A DNA stretch of 64,000 nucleotides from Candidatus Aalborgicola bjergmarkensis (GCA_016708725.1 JADJFE010000007.1:186001-250000), one strand, 5' to 3'; positions 34,885 to 43,709 are shown, counted from the first letter of the stretch. Notes: a model not told the origin generated them from the letters alone. A program made the numbers and translations.

Positions 34885-35526
34885 CTAGCGTTTTTCCAGC
34901 ACCATCTGTTCATTGGTGCGCGTCATCTGGAAGTGTGCCAGAAAGCTGTTGCCCAACAGTACGTAGGGCATGGAACCTGCGGATACGACGGCATTGACCT
35001 CGCCCACCACGATGTCTCCGATACCAACCGTTTTCAGTTTGACGCGCCAGGCGGGGACAACGCCATTGGCCGTGCTCATCTGCGTGGGCAGACCCATCTG
35101 GTAATTCAGACCGATGCGCTGTGCGTCCATGGCACTCAAGGTTACTGCCGTTGCCCCCGTGTCCACCACCATTTGCACGTCTTTGCCGTTGATTTGACCT
35201 TGCGCAAAAAAATGTCCCCCTTCTCCTGCCTTCAAAAGGATACGGTTGCCACTCACACCAAGCCCCACGCTCGCTGGCGTCTCACCCACGTTCAAGGTGC
35301 GTTGTTTACCGGCAATTTCCACCACCGCCTGGTTGCGACCAACCGATACCACCGTGACTCCTTTGTAACTCTCCCCCACGGCCACCATCTTGGGCGCTGA
35401 ACCATCGACAATGAGCAAGGCTTTGCCGCCGAGCATTCCCGTCAGACTGGCCGTCTGGGCCAGCACAGAGGAAGTGAGGATAAAGCCCAGGGCGGCGGCT
35501 AGAACGGCTGGAAGAGCAGGTTTCAT
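34885..35526 (-). CDS. Exported retropepsin-like aspartic protease
   Basis: The 213-residue protein has a signal peptide (FILTSSVLAQ), an N-terminal beta-rich part (LTGMLGGKALLIVDG) and a C-terminal retropepsin-like domain. MVVDTGATAVTLSAMDA (about residues 118-134) holds the single active Asp, and the hydrophobic YVLLGNSFLAHFQM ends the fold. Clan AA proteases of this size act as dimers. It sits 10 bp after yajQ on the same strand; the substrate is unknown. Confidence 0.85.
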   Translation of the reverse strand: MKPALPAVLAAALGFILTSSVLAQTASLTGMLGGKALLIVDGSAPKMVAVGESYKGVTVVSVGRNQAVVEIAGKQRTLNVGETPASVGLGVSGNRILLKAGEGGHFFAQGQINGKDVQMVVDTGATAVTLSAMDAQRIGLNYQMGLPTQMSTANGVVPAWRVKLKTVGIGDIVVGEVNAVVSAGSMPYVLLGNSFLAHFQMTRTNEQMVLEKR

Positions 35527-35535
35527 CAGTCTTCA

Positions 35536-36021
35536 TCAATCCCGCAGGTTATTGAAACTCAAGGGTAATTCGGCAAAATTCTTCTTGATGAGCGCCATGG
35601 CTGCCTGCAGGTCGTCGCGTTTGGCACCGCTCACACGCACACATTCGCCCTGGATGGCCGCTTGCACCTTGAGCTTGCTATCCTTGAGTGCGCGTTGAAT
35701 TTTTTTGGAGACTTCGGTTTCAATGCCGTTGCGTACCGTGATGGGCTGTTTAACCTTGTCACCGCCGATTTTCTGCACCGTACCAACATCCAGGAAACGT
35801 GCGTCCACCTCCTGCTTGGTCAGTTTGGCGCGCAACACATCCAGAATCTGGTTGAGCTGAAAATCGGCATCGCCAATCAGGGTGATTTCCTTGTCCTTGA
35901 GTTCAATGTTGGCCGCAGTGCCTTTGAAATCAAAGCGCGTTGCAATTTCCTTGGCGGTGTTTTCCACGCCATTCTTGACCTTTACCAGATCAGCTTCACA
36001 AACAGTATCAAATGAAGGCAT
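35536..36021 (-). CDS. yajQ: YajQ-family nucleotide-binding protein
   Basis: The 161-residue protein begins MPSFDTVCEADLVKVKNGVENT and ends LSFNNLRD, both typical of YajQ. It has two tandem RNA-binding-like ferredoxin folds. Some YajQ proteins bind cyclic di-GMP and control virulence genes in Xanthomonas. That role here is only by family. Confidence 0.93.
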   Translation of the reverse strand: MPSFDTVCEADLVKVKNGVENTAKEIATRFDFKGTAANIELKDKEITLIGDADFQLNQILDVLRAKLTKQEVDARFLDVGTVQKIGGDKVKQPITVRNGIETEVSKKIQRALKDSKLKVQAAIQGECVRVSGAKRDDLQAAMALIKKNFAELPLSFNNLRD

Positions 36022-36067
36022 AGTGCGTACTAAGGGGTGCGTAAGTTAAGGGACAATCAATGCCGCC

Positions 36068-37129
36068 ATGTTAGTCGAGAAAAACGTTCAACTCCAGCCA
36101 TTTAACACCTTCCACATTATCGCCAAGGCGCGTGCATTGGCGCGTGTGGCCAGCGTTGATGATGTACGCGCACTGCTTGAGCACCCTTTATGGGGTCCCG
36201 AGCCAAAATTCATACTGGGTGGCGGCAGCAACATCGTACTCACGGGCGACGTGCAAGCCCTGGTGCTCAAGGTCGAAATCAAGGGATTGCGGCTGGTGGA
36301 CGAAACCGCCAGGGCGTTCATCGTCGAAGCGGGCGCCGGAGAAAACTGGCACGATCTGGTGCGCTGGACCCTGGCCCAGGGCTATCCGGGGCTGGAAAAC
36401 CTGGCCCTTATCCCAGGCACCGTGGGCGCCGCACCCGTGCAAAACATCGGCGCTTACGGGGTGGAGCTGCAAGACCGCTTTGAGTCGCTTGATGCCATTG
36501 ACTTGCAAACCGGCCAGCTTTTTACGCTCCATGCGGCCCAATGCGGCTTTGGTTACCGTGATTCCGTTTTTAAACATGGGCGCTCCGCTGCAAAAAACGC
36601 CTTTGGCCTGCAGGGACGCGCCCTGATCGTGCGCGTGCGCTTTGCTTTACCCAAAGACTGGAAACCCGTGCTGGGTTACGCCGACCTGGAGAGCAAGATG
36701 GCCGAATGCGGCTGCAACGCACCCAGCGCCCGACAAATTTTTGACTGGGTCTGCGCCATTCGCCGCACCAAGCTGCCCGACCCGGCCCTCGTGGGTAATG
36801 CAGGCAGTTTCTTCAAGAATCCGAACGTCAGCCCCGAACAATGCGCCGACATCATTGCCCGCGATCCGAAGGTGGTGCACTACCACCTGAGCAACGGCGG
36901 CATCAAGCTTGCCGCAGGCAGTTTGATCGACTCGTGCGGCTGGAAGGGAAAATCCATTGGTCAAGCCGGTGTGTACGAAAAGCAGGCACTGGTGCTGGTC
37001 AACCGGGGGGCTAACATGAACGGCAACGGTGTCACCGGCGGTGAAGTGATGACCCTGGCCAAAGCCATACAAACCAGCGTGTATGAGCGTTTCGGAATCC
37101 TGCTCGAACCCGAACCCGTGGTGGTATAA
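36068..37129 (+). CDS. murB: UDP-N-acetylenolpyruvoylglucosamine reductase
   Basis: MurB reduces the enolpyruvyl group to UDP-MurNAc with NADPH and FAD in peptidoglycan synthesis. The 353-residue type I enzyme shows NTFHIIAKA, LGGGSNIVLTG (FAD loop), LIPGTVGAAPVQNIGAYG, GYRDSVFK and the late PDPALVGNAGSFFKNP. The C-terminus is ILLEPEPVVV. It is divergent from yajQ with a 46-bp gap. Confidence 0.97.
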   Translation: MLVEKNVQLQPFNTFHIIAKARALARVASVDDVRALLEHPLWGPEPKFILGGGSNIVLTGDVQALVLKVEIKGLRLVDETARAFIVEAGAGENWHDLVRWTLAQGYPGLENLALIPGTVGAAPVQNIGAYGVELQDRFESLDAIDLQTGQLFTLHAAQCGFGYRDSVFKHGRSAAKNAFGLQGRALIVRVRFALPKDWKPVLGYADLESKMAECGCNAPSARQIFDWVCAIRRTKLPDPALVGNAGSFFKNPNVSPEQCADIIARDPKVVHYHLSNGGIKLAAGSLIDSCGWKGKSIGQAGVYEKQALVLVNRGANMNGNGVTGGEVMTLAKAIQTSVYERFGILLEPEPVVV

Positions 37130-37134
37130 AGCAT

Positions 37135-37180
37135 TTCGGCCTGTAAGCCTTGCTGGATGTGCTGGTACAGCTATCAATAG
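37135..37180 (+). repeat. Dispersed element, A orientation (diverged)
   Basis: CTGTAAGCCTTGCTGGATGT then GCTGGTACAGCTATCAATAG, directly after murB. Confidence 0.65.
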
Positions 37181-37190
37181 ATGAGTACAC

Positions 37191-37640
37191 TCAACGCACG
37201 AACACCACCGCAACGATGACCAGAACGCCAAGGCCCAGGTTCAGTGTCACCAGCTGGCGGATACGGTTGAGAGTCTGGCCCGCAAGCGGCCACGCCGATG
37301 CCCGGCAGTGCGCGCGCAGCTTGGGAAATAACACGGCGTAGACGTAGGTGAACACCACAGCCATGGCGATGCCCAGCGCGAGCATGATGTGCCACCCCAG
37401 AGGTGCGTGGCTAAAGCCCACTGGCAGCAGCATTGCGAACCCGGTTCCAAAAAGCAACAGCACCGCCACACCAGTCAGGGGAAGAAACCGTGCCAAGGTG
37501 GCCACCCATAACGGCAGGCGTTTGGGAGGTTCAAGGGTTTCCAGCGCCGCAGGGCGCAGGCAAAAATGCGCGAAGAACATGCCACCAAGCCAGACAATGG
37601 CCGACAGCAGGTGCAAAAGGAGCAGTGTCTGGCGCAACAT
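37191..37640 (-). CDS. CopD-like four-helix membrane protein
   Basis: The 149-residue protein has four membrane segments and opens MLRQTLLLLHLLSAIVWLGGMFFAHFC, the pattern of the CopD family, with conserved His in helix 1 and in GWHIMLALG. Family members are linked to copper or heme. The reading here is by pattern only. It lies 13 bp downstream of the TetR gene on the same strand. Confidence 0.7.
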   Translation of the reverse strand: MLRQTLLLLHLLSAIVWLGGMFFAHFCLRPAALETLEPPKRLPLWVATLARFLPLTGVAVLLLFGTGFAMLLPVGFSHAPLGWHIMLALGIAMAVVFTYVYAVLFPKLRAHCRASAWPLAGQTLNRIRQLVTLNLGLGVLVIVAVVFVR

Positions 37641-37653
37641 TTTTCAGACCTTT

Positions 37654-38217
37654 TCAGATAGATTCAGATAGGTAACGCATGGATGCATCCTTTGCCGCCT
37701 GCAATACGGCTTGCCGCGTGGCTGCCTGGCGCACGGCGCGGGCAATCATGACAGCACCGACATTCTGGGCAATGACCGCCCAGGCAGCGCTTTCCGAGCC
37801 GGTAAAGCCCTGGATGACATCCTTGATTTGCACCAGGCCGACTTCAAAGGCATCACGCACCGCATCGTCCGCACGCGCCACCTCTGCCGCAAGCGTGGGC
37901 AGCGGGCAGCCCAGCTCCGGCAGCTCGACGTGCTGCATGCCCAGGTAGCGATTAAGAGCCTCCAGCATGGCAGCCTGGTCTCCTGGTGGAACGCTACCGA
38001 AGAAGCGCTCGCTGCGCCCCAATTCGTTCCTGATCAGCTCGGTGAATAGTTCGGTCTTGTTGGCAAAGTGCTTGTAAAGTGAGCCGGTGGTGAGTCCGGC
38101 GGCAGCTGCCAGGGTATCGACGCCGGAAGCAGCAAAACCATGCTTCTTGGCATAGCTCCCGCTCTGGGCAAGCAGTTTGGCGCGAATCTGTTCCTTGTGG
38201 TCCTTGGGGTAACGCAT
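37654..38217 (-). CDS. TetR-family transcriptional regulator
   Basis: The 187-residue protein has an N-terminal helix-turn-helix, GVDTLAAAAGLTTGSLYKHFANKTELF (about residues 33-59), and a variable ligand domain with GCPLPTLAAEVARADDAV. It is divergent from the molybdoenzyme operon with a 120-bp gap containing a palindrome (38247-38277). It therefore probably controls both itself and that operon. The ligand is unknown. Confidence 0.9.
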   Translation of the reverse strand: MRYPKDHKEQIRAKLLAQSGSYAKKHGFAASGVDTLAAAAGLTTGSLYKHFANKTELFTELIRNELGRSERFFGSVPPGDQAAMLEALNRYLGMQHVELPELGCPLPTLAAEVARADDAVRDAFEVGLVQIKDVIQGFTGSESAAWAVIAQNVGAVMIARAVRQAATRQAVLQAAKDASMRYLSESI

Positions 38218-38246
38218 ATATTTTTGGCGTTTGGGGCGCTTTAGGT

Positions 38247-38277
38247 GAATGACTCTATTGCAATAGCATAATCATTC
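38247..38277. promoter_or_regulatory. Candidate TetR operator and promoter
   Basis: A perfect 12-bp palindrome CTATTGCAATAG (38255-38266) is flanked by outer arms GAATGA and TCATTC. A weak promoter for the molybdoenzyme gene, TTGCAA then 16 bp then TAAGAT, overlaps it. The arrangement fits repression by the divergent TetR protein. Confidence 0.55.
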
Positions 38278-38337
38278 TATAAGATAACGACCTCTATCCA
38301 AATTTCAAGCCCTTGAAACCCTAACAGGAGGTATCCC

Positions 38338-40659
38338 ATGAACAGTTCCGAGTCGGTTGAGTGGAAAAAAACGGCGTGCATCATCTGCGCCATCAATTGC
38401 GGTCTGGAGGTGCAAACCGAGGGTGCGCACATCATCCGCATCCGGGCTGACAAGGAGCACCCGGTCTCCAAAGGTTATCTGTGCGAAAAGGCGCAGCGCA
38501 TGGACCATTACCAGAATGGCGCCGACCGGCTGTCTTCACCCATGCGCCGCAAACCGGATGGCAGTTACGAAGCCGTCGATTGGGATACCGCCATCCGGGA
38601 AGTCGCCGAAAAGCTGGCCGCCATCCAGTCCAAATACGGCGGCGAGAGCATTTTGTACTACGGCGGCGGTAGCCAGGGCAACCACCTGGGGGGCACCTAT
38701 GGCGACAGCACCATCAAGGCGCTGGGTATCCAGTACCGCTCCAACGCGCTGGCGCAGGAAAAAACCGGCGAAGGCTGGGTACAGGGCAAGATGATGGGCA
38801 CGGGCGTCCATTGCGACCTGGAACACGCCGAGGTGGCGGTTTTCTTAGGCAAGAACCCGTGGCAGTCGCATGGCTTTGCACGTGCCCGCGTGGTGTTGCG
38901 CGACATCCAGAAAGACCCGCAGCGCGCCATGATCGTCATCGACCCGCGCAAGTCCGAGACGGCCGCCATGGCCGACTTTCACCTCGCAGTCAAACCCGGA
39001 ACCGATGCCTGGTGCCTGGCGGCAATGGCGGCAATCCTCATTCAGGAAAACCTGGCGCCTGTTGCATGGCACGCCGCGCACACCACGCATTTCGACGACA
39101 TCGCTGCCGTGCTGCGCACAATTTCCATCCCGCAGTACGCGCAGGTCTGCGGCGTGGATGAGGATTTGCTCAGACGCGCCACGCGGCGCATCGCGCAGGC
39201 CAAAAGCGTTTCGGTCTTTGAGGACTTAGGCGTGCAGATGAATGTCCACTCCACCCTGAACAGCTACCTCAACCGCCTGGTATGGTTGCTGGCCGGGCAC
39301 TATGGCAGACAGGGCACCAACAATGCCTTTGTGCCGCTCTTGAGCCTGTCGAGTTCCGGGCGCGACCAGCAAAAAAAAGGTGCCAAAGGCTCCCAAGCCC
39401 CCAAAGCGCCCCAAGCTGCACGCACCACGCCGGTGACGGGGGCCAAGGTCATCATGGGATTGATTCCGTGCAATGCCATCCCCGAAGAAATCCTGACCGA
39501 CCACCCCAAACGCTTTCGCGCCATGTTTATCGAGAGCGCCAACCCGGTGCATTCGCTGGCGGACAGCCAGAAAATGCGTGCAGCGCTGCGCGCGCTGGAG
39601 TTCAGCGTGGTGATCGACGTGGCCATGACCGAAACGGCGCAGCAAGCCGACTATGTTCTGCCCGCGTGTACGTCGTTTGAAAAGGCCGAGGCGACCTTCT
39701 TCAACCTGGAAATCCCGAAAAACGCCTTTCACCTGCGCCAGCCACTGTTCGCACCGCGCCCCGGTACGCTAACCGAAGCCGAAATCCACGCCCGCCTGCT
39801 TGAAGCCCTGGGTACGGTGGGCGAAGCCCAATACGGCCTGCTGCGCCAGGCAGCCTCTGTGGGCTGGCTGCCCTTTACCCTGGCATTTGCCTGGAAAGCG
39901 CTGCGTGACAAGCGTGTGGCGCGCTACGCCTCGGTGGTGCTGTACCGCAGCATAGGGCCGCATCTGCCCGCAGGCATGGAAGCCGCCGCCTCGCTGTGGG
40001 GCATTTGCCAGATGTATGTGCGCCAGCAACCCCAGGCAGCCGCGCGCGCCGGATTTGCCGGGCACGCCCTGCTGGCGGGCAACCGGCTATTCCAGGCCAT
40101 ATTGAACAGTCCCTCGGGCCTGATCTTTGCCGATACCGCGTACAGCCACAGCTGGCAAGCAATTCGCCTGCCCGAACACCGCATCAACCTGTGGATTCCC
40201 GAACTGGTGGCCGAACTGGAAAAACTGGCAAACAGCGGCCCGCCCGTGGATGCCGAATACCCCTTCGTATTGTCAGCGGGCGAGCGGCGCACGGAAACCT
40301 CCAACACCGCGATCCGCGACAGCAGCTGGCAGCGCAAAGGCAACTACGGCACCTTGAGCATATGCACCGAGGATGCCACCCGATTGAACTGCCAGGAAGG
40401 TGACCGGGTGCGCATCCACACGCGCCGGGGCAGTGCCGAGGCACAAGTGGAACTCTCCGACGCCTTGCAGCCAGGCCATATCTCCTTGCCCAACGGATTG
40501 GGCATCGATTACCGCCGCGCCGACGGCGTGGTCGAGCGCCGGGGCGTGGCACTCAACGAGCTGACGGGCCTGGACGGCCGCGACCCGATAGCCGGCACGC
40601 CGTGGCACAAACGCGTGCCCGCGCGCCTGGAACGCATCGAAGCTGCTTTGAGCTTTTGA
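38338..40659 (+). CDS. Molybdopterin-dependent oxidoreductase
   Basis: This 773-residue cytoplasmic protein lacks a Tat signal. It begins with a 4Fe-4S domain (C15, C18, C22 in ACIICAINCG, and GYLCEKAQ near residue 50). The bis-MGD domains follow, with VVIDVAMTETAQQADYVLPACTSFEKAEATFFN (about 420-455) and the C-terminal molybdopterin dinucleotide-binding domain (about 640-770, including NLQEGD-like LNCQEGDRVRIHTRRG). Where related formate dehydrogenases have the Mo-ligating Cys or Sec, I find QEKTGEGW with no Cys. It is in an operon with a ferredoxin reductase and a ferredoxin, so electrons probably come from NADPH. AACAGGAGG precedes the ATG. The substrate is unknown. Confidence 0.88.
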   Translation: MNSSESVEWKKTACIICAINCGLEVQTEGAHIIRIRADKEHPVSKGYLCEKAQRMDHYQNGADRLSSPMRRKPDGSYEAVDWDTAIREVAEKLAAIQSKYGGESILYYGGGSQGNHLGGTYGDSTIKALGIQYRSNALAQEKTGEGWVQGKMMGTGVHCDLEHAEVAVFLGKNPWQSHGFARARVVLRDIQKDPQRAMIVIDPRKSETAAMADFHLAVKPGTDAWCLAAMAAILIQENLAPVAWHAAHTTHFDDIAAVLRTISIPQYAQVCGVDEDLLRRATRRIAQAKSVSVFEDLGVQMNVHSTLNSYLNRLVWLLAGHYGRQGTNNAFVPLLSLSSSGRDQQKKGAKGSQAPKAPQAARTTPVTGAKVIMGLIPCNAIPEEILTDHPKRFRAMFIESANPVHSLADSQKMRAALRALEFSVVIDVAMTETAQQADYVLPACTSFEKAEATFFNLEIPKNAFHLRQPLFAPRPGTLTEAEIHARLLEALGTVGEAQYGLLRQAASVGWLPFTLAFAWKALRDKRVARYASVVLYRSIGPHLPAGMEAAASLWGICQMYVRQQPQAAARAGFAGHALLAGNRLFQAILNSPSGLIFADTAYSHSWQAIRLPEHRINLWIPELVAELEKLANSGPPVDAEYPFVLSAGERRTETSNTAIRDSSWQRKGNYGTLSICTEDATRLNCQEGDRVRIHTRRGSAEAQVELSDALQPGHISLPNGLGIDYRRADGVVERRGVALNELTGLDGRDPIAGTPWHKRVPARLERIEAALSF

Positions 40660-40669
40660 AGGAATCACC

Positions 40670-41443
40670 ATGTCTGCCTATCAGCACGAAACCGTGCTGC
40701 GTGTGCACCACTGGAACGAAACGCTGTTCAGCTTCACCACCACGCGCAACGCGGGCTTGCGTTTTCAATCCGGCCAGTTCGTGATGATCGGCCTGGAGGT
40801 CGCCGGGCGTCCTCTGCTGCGCGCCTACAGCATTGCCAGTGCGCACTACGAAGACCATCTGGAGTTTTACAGCATCAAGGTGCCCGATGGCCCGCTGACC
40901 TCACGCCTGCAACACGTGCAGCCGGGCGACACGCTGCTGGTCGGGCGCAAACCCACGGGCACGCTCATCAAGGACAACCTGCGCCCTGGGCGCAACCTCT
41001 ACCTCCTGAGCACCGGCACCGGCCTGGCGCCCTTCATGAGCATTGTGCGCGACCCGGAGTATTACGAGTCCTTTGAACACATCGTGCTGGCGCATGGCGT
41101 GCGCTACGTCAGCGAGCTGGGCTACCGCGACGGGCTGACGCGCGATTTACCGGCGCACGAATACCTGGGCGAACAGGTGCAGCAAAAACTGCGCTACTTC
41201 CCAAGCGTCACGCGCGAGCCGTTTGCACAGCAGGGGCGCATCACGGATCTGCTGGCATCGGGCGTGATCGCGCAAACGCTGCACCTGCCCCCGATTGACC
41301 CACAGCACGACCGCGTGATGGTCTGCGGCAACCCCGGTGTGCTGGTTGATCTGGTCCAACTCCTGGAGCAACGCGGCTTTGACGAAGGCTCCATGCAGCA
41401 CCCCGGCAACTACGTGATCGAACGCGCCTTTGTGGAAAAGTAA
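40670..41443 (+). CDS. fpr: Ferredoxin-NADP reductase
   Basis: Fpr transfers electrons between NADPH and ferredoxin or flavodoxin by FAD. The 257-residue protein shows RPLLRAYSIASAHYEDHLEFYSIKV (FAD site, about 46-70), GTLIKDNL, YLLSTGTGLAPFMSI (about 108-122), VMVCGNPGVL and the C-terminal FVEK typical of bacterial FPR. It lies 10 bp after the molybdoenzyme and 26 bp before the ferredoxin gene. Confidence 0.95.
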   Translation: MSAYQHETVLRVHHWNETLFSFTTTRNAGLRFQSGQFVMIGLEVAGRPLLRAYSIASAHYEDHLEFYSIKVPDGPLTSRLQHVQPGDTLLVGRKPTGTLIKDNLRPGRNLYLLSTGTGLAPFMSIVRDPEYYESFEHIVLAHGVRYVSELGYRDGLTRDLPAHEYLGEQVQQKLRYFPSVTREPFAQQGRITDLLASGVIAQTLHLPPIDPQHDRVMVCGNPGVLVDLVQLLEQRGFDEGSMQHPGNYVIERAFVEK

Positions 41444-41469
41444 GCACCAATCAAGAAAGGAAAATCACC

Positions 41470-41808
41470 ATGACCTTCGTCGTTACCGAATCGTGCATCC
41501 GCTGCAAATACACCGACTGCGTGGCCGTGTGCCCGGTGGACTGCTTTCTGGAAGGCCCCAACTTTCTGGTCATCGACCCCAATGGCTGCATCGACTGCGG
41601 CGTGTGCGTGCCCGAGTGTCCCGTCGAGGCGATCTTCGCCGACGACGACCTGCCACCCAAACAGCGGCATTTTCTGGCGCTCAATGCCGAAATTGCCGCC
41701 AGCGGCAAATGGCCGGTCATCAGCGTACAAAAAGCGCCGCTACCCGAGCACGAACGCTACAAGGCGGTGCAGGACAAGCTGCAGTTTCTGGATAGAAATG
41801 GGGCATAA
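41470..41808 (+). CDS. fdxA: 7Fe ferredoxin FdxA
   Basis: The 112-residue ferredoxin has CIRCKYTDCVAVCPVDCF and CIDCGVCVPECPVEAIF, which bind one 3Fe-4S and one 4Fe-4S cluster. The long C-terminal tail is typical of FdxA. The usual partner is ferredoxin-NADP reductase, encoded just before it. It is likely the electron carrier between the reductase and the molybdoenzyme in this operon. Confidence 0.95.
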   Translation: MTFVVTESCIRCKYTDCVAVCPVDCFLEGPNFLVIDPNGCIDCGVCVPECPVEAIFADDDLPPKQRHFLALNAEIAASGKWPVISVQKAPLPEHERYKAVQDKLQFLDRNGA

Positions 41809-41968
41809 ACGCCGTACAGCACTTCTGCGGCGCATACCGTGAAATTCTGTGAAATTCGGCTCTGCGGTTATAGTGCGAACAGACGGCGAATGTGCGCACG
41901 CAACTGACCCAGCAGCCATTATCGCGGGCTGGGGTATTTATACATCCGGTATGCAAGAGATGCCACTA

Positions 41969-42175
41969 ATGAAGAATGACTCTATCGTCAATGAGGTCCG
42001 AAACAATGGCCTTGCATTAGCCGCACGATACGACAATAACATTGAGGCAATCTGCAAAGCACTCAACGAAAGAGAGCGAACCTCGGGGCGCATGGTTGTC
42101 AATCGTGCGCCGCGCCGGTTGGTTCCAAGAGTCCGCGCAGAATGTGTAGAAGAACGAACCGCATCAATCGCGTAA
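41969..42175 (+). CDS. Small conserved protein of the 'NDPIVEEVR' type
   Basis: A 68-residue product, MKNDSIVNEVRNNGLALAAR followed by YDNNIEAICKALNERERTSGR and VVNRAPRRL. This pattern resembles a widespread group of short uncharacterised proteins found in cyanobacteria and proteobacteria, often near toxin-like genes. The frame is open from 41849, but those upstream residues look non-coding. ATG codons at 41951 and 41960 are other choices. Confidence 0.55.
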   Translation: MKNDSIVNEVRNNGLALAARYDNNIEAICKALNERERTSGRMVVNRAPRRLVPRVRAECVEERTASIA

Positions 42176-42632
42176 GCCCATGCCCAATCGGGTAGCCGGG
42201 AGTTTCTAGCTCCCAGCCCCCACACCACCCACCGTGCGGGTCCGCAGTGGGCGCAACAAACCCGTTGGCACGCTTGACGAACGAGATCGACAACAGCACC
42301 GCAGCGTACAACGCCGGTTGCTGCATCTGCAAAAAACATAGCTGCTGCCGCTTGCTGTGTAAGGCGTACAGACCGATTTACCGTGGATTTTGTCCCGCCC
42401 AGGCGACCAAAACACCGCCCCAAGCCGCCAGCAAGCATCCAAACCTGCCGCAACCGGGTGTTTTTGGCTGAAAAATATGGCTGTAGCGCTTATGGGACAT
42501 GCGGGTACAGCTATTAATTTCATTGCGAATATCAACATCCGTCAGCGTACCCTGCCAGGTTGAATGTAGCCCATAAAATTCTCCAGGTTGCCCACAACGC
42601 TTGTTGGTGACAGTAACACTCCAGGAGTACAT
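42176..42632. other. Repeat-rich non-coding stretch
   Basis: It holds a GGGAG/CTCCC hairpin near 42199-42216, a CACCGTGCGGGTCCGCAGTG segment that recalls sequences next to group II intron reverse transcriptases, and an inverted pair of the dispersed element (42338-42524). I see no reverse transcriptase and no gene. Confidence 0.5.
42338..42524. repeat. Inverted pair of the dispersed element (REPIN-like), first of two
   Basis: A B copy (TAGCTGCTGCCGCTTGC...) and an A copy (...ACATGCGGGTACAGCTA) bound about 100 bp of loop. A related pair lies at 43074-43270; the first 20 bp after the B copies are similar (CGATTT.CC.TGGATTTT). Confidence 0.7.
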
Positions 42633-42902
42633 ATGACCAAGGACTATACGAAAATCGTTGCACCACCTGTGGCCGCCACGAGCCAGCCGCTTGCCAGCAA
42701 CCAGCGTGTTGCACTGATGGCGATACGTTATTGCGGGATTGCCTTGATCGGTGCGGGGGGATGGCTGGTCGGTGGAGGGGCCAGCCCGTTCCCGCCGGAA
42801 AGCACCGCGCTGATCGGTTATGCGCTTATCGCTACGGGGGTGATGGATGTGTTCATCGCAGCATTCCTGGGTCGTCAGTGGGCGAAACGAACGCCGCATT
42901 AA
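42633..42902 (+). CDS. Small two-helix membrane protein
   Basis: The 89-residue protein has a polar N-terminus and two hydrophobic helices (IRYCGIALIGAGGWLVGG and LIGYALIATGVMDVFIAAFLG). CAGGAG stands 6 nt before the ATG at 42633, which decides the start. I do not recognise the family. It is bounded by repeat elements on both sides, including one that begins at its stop codon. Confidence 0.7.
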   Translation: MTKDYTKIVAPPVAATSQPLASNQRVALMAIRYCGIALIGAGGWLVGGGASPFPPESTALIGYALIATGVMDVFIAAFLGRQWAKRTPH

Positions 42903-42942
42903 AGCTCATGGAGCGTGCGGGGACAGCTATCAAGTTCATATC
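42900..42942 (+). repeat. Dispersed element, A orientation
   Basis: TTAAAGCTCATGGAGCGTGC then GGGGACAGCTATCAAGTTC; it starts at the TAA of the upstream small membrane protein. Confidence 0.75.
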
Positions 42943-43264
42943 ATCGCTCTTTGTCCCAGCCAACCCCTGCACCGACGCCGCATTTGCATTACACCGCCTG
43001 TTTGACTACGCTTACCAGTGCCTGCACAGGCTAGCACTGCAGCGCACGACGCCAGATGCGTTACTCTCCAAAACATAGCTGTTCCCGCTTGCTACATCAG
43101 GCGTACAGCCCGATTTTCCCTGGATTTTTCCCCCAAAAACGGGTTCACATGGCGCCAAAACGTCCATAACCGCCATTGACGGCCAAAACTGGCCGTGATC
43201 GGGCATTTTTGCATGCCAAATCAGCCGATAAGTCCCGTGGAACGTGCGGGGACAGCTATTAATT
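42903..43264. other. Non-coding stretch with repeat elements
   Basis: Apart from an A element and an inverted element pair, nothing gene-like is visible between the small membrane protein and the DUF6172 gene. Confidence 0.6.
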
Positions 43265-43270
43265 TTATTG
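43074..43270. repeat. Inverted pair of the dispersed element (REPIN-like), second of two
   Basis: The outer ends are TAGCTGTTCCCGC and, inverted, TAGCTGTCCCCGC (12 of 13 identical), with about 100 bp between the two element copies. The right end supplies the stop codon region of the DUF6172 gene. Confidence 0.75.
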
Positions 43271-43582
43271 CGGCGCTTCCTGCTCCACATTGTGCTGCAT
43301 CCGGGGAGCGCGATGAACGCCCTTGGCAACCAGTTCAAGATAAAAAGAAGTTCCGCCCTCCCTGGCAACGTCGTTGATCAAGCTGGTGATGGTGGCGAAA
43401 TGCACTTCCACCGCGCTCTCCGCACTGTTGCCGAACTTGCAATCAAAATCCCAATAATCCACACCTTCCGGCAAAGGAACCCGTCTTTGGCGTCGGACGT
43501 ACTTGCGGATTTCGTGCTTGGTAGCGTCCAGGACGCGGTCACGGTGTTTGCCCTCGATGTCCAATTTGAATGTTTTCTTCAC
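43265..43582 (-). CDS. DUF6172-like protein
   Basis: The 105-residue soluble protein begins MKKTFKLDIEGKHRDRVLDATKHEIRKYVRR and has ALPEG-like PLPEGVDYWDFDCKFG and INDVAREGGTSFYLELVAK. This matches the DUF6172 pattern as I remember it. No function is known. Its stop codon (TAA at 43265-43267) lies inside a copy of the dispersed repeat, so the repeat has set the C-terminus. Confidence 0.7.
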   Translation of the reverse strand: MKKTFKLDIEGKHRDRVLDATKHEIRKYVRRQRRVPLPEGVDYWDFDCKFGNSAESAVEVHFATITSLINDVAREGGTSFYLELVAKGVHRAPRMQHNVEQEAPQ

Positions 43583-43709
43583 GATGGCCCTTTGACTGTG
43601 AGAATGTCGGGATTGGTCCTGGACGCAGCCCCAAACGAAAATGCGCCAGCAAGCGCCTGATTATGCGTTGATCCGCGTAAACTGAACCATTCTTTCAAAG
43701 TACCAACGT

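Noticed and set aside
42176..42260. Group II intron or reverse transcriptase remnant
   Set aside because: Only a short hairpin-like segment resembles such flanks; there is no domain V, no maturase sequence and no clear ends.
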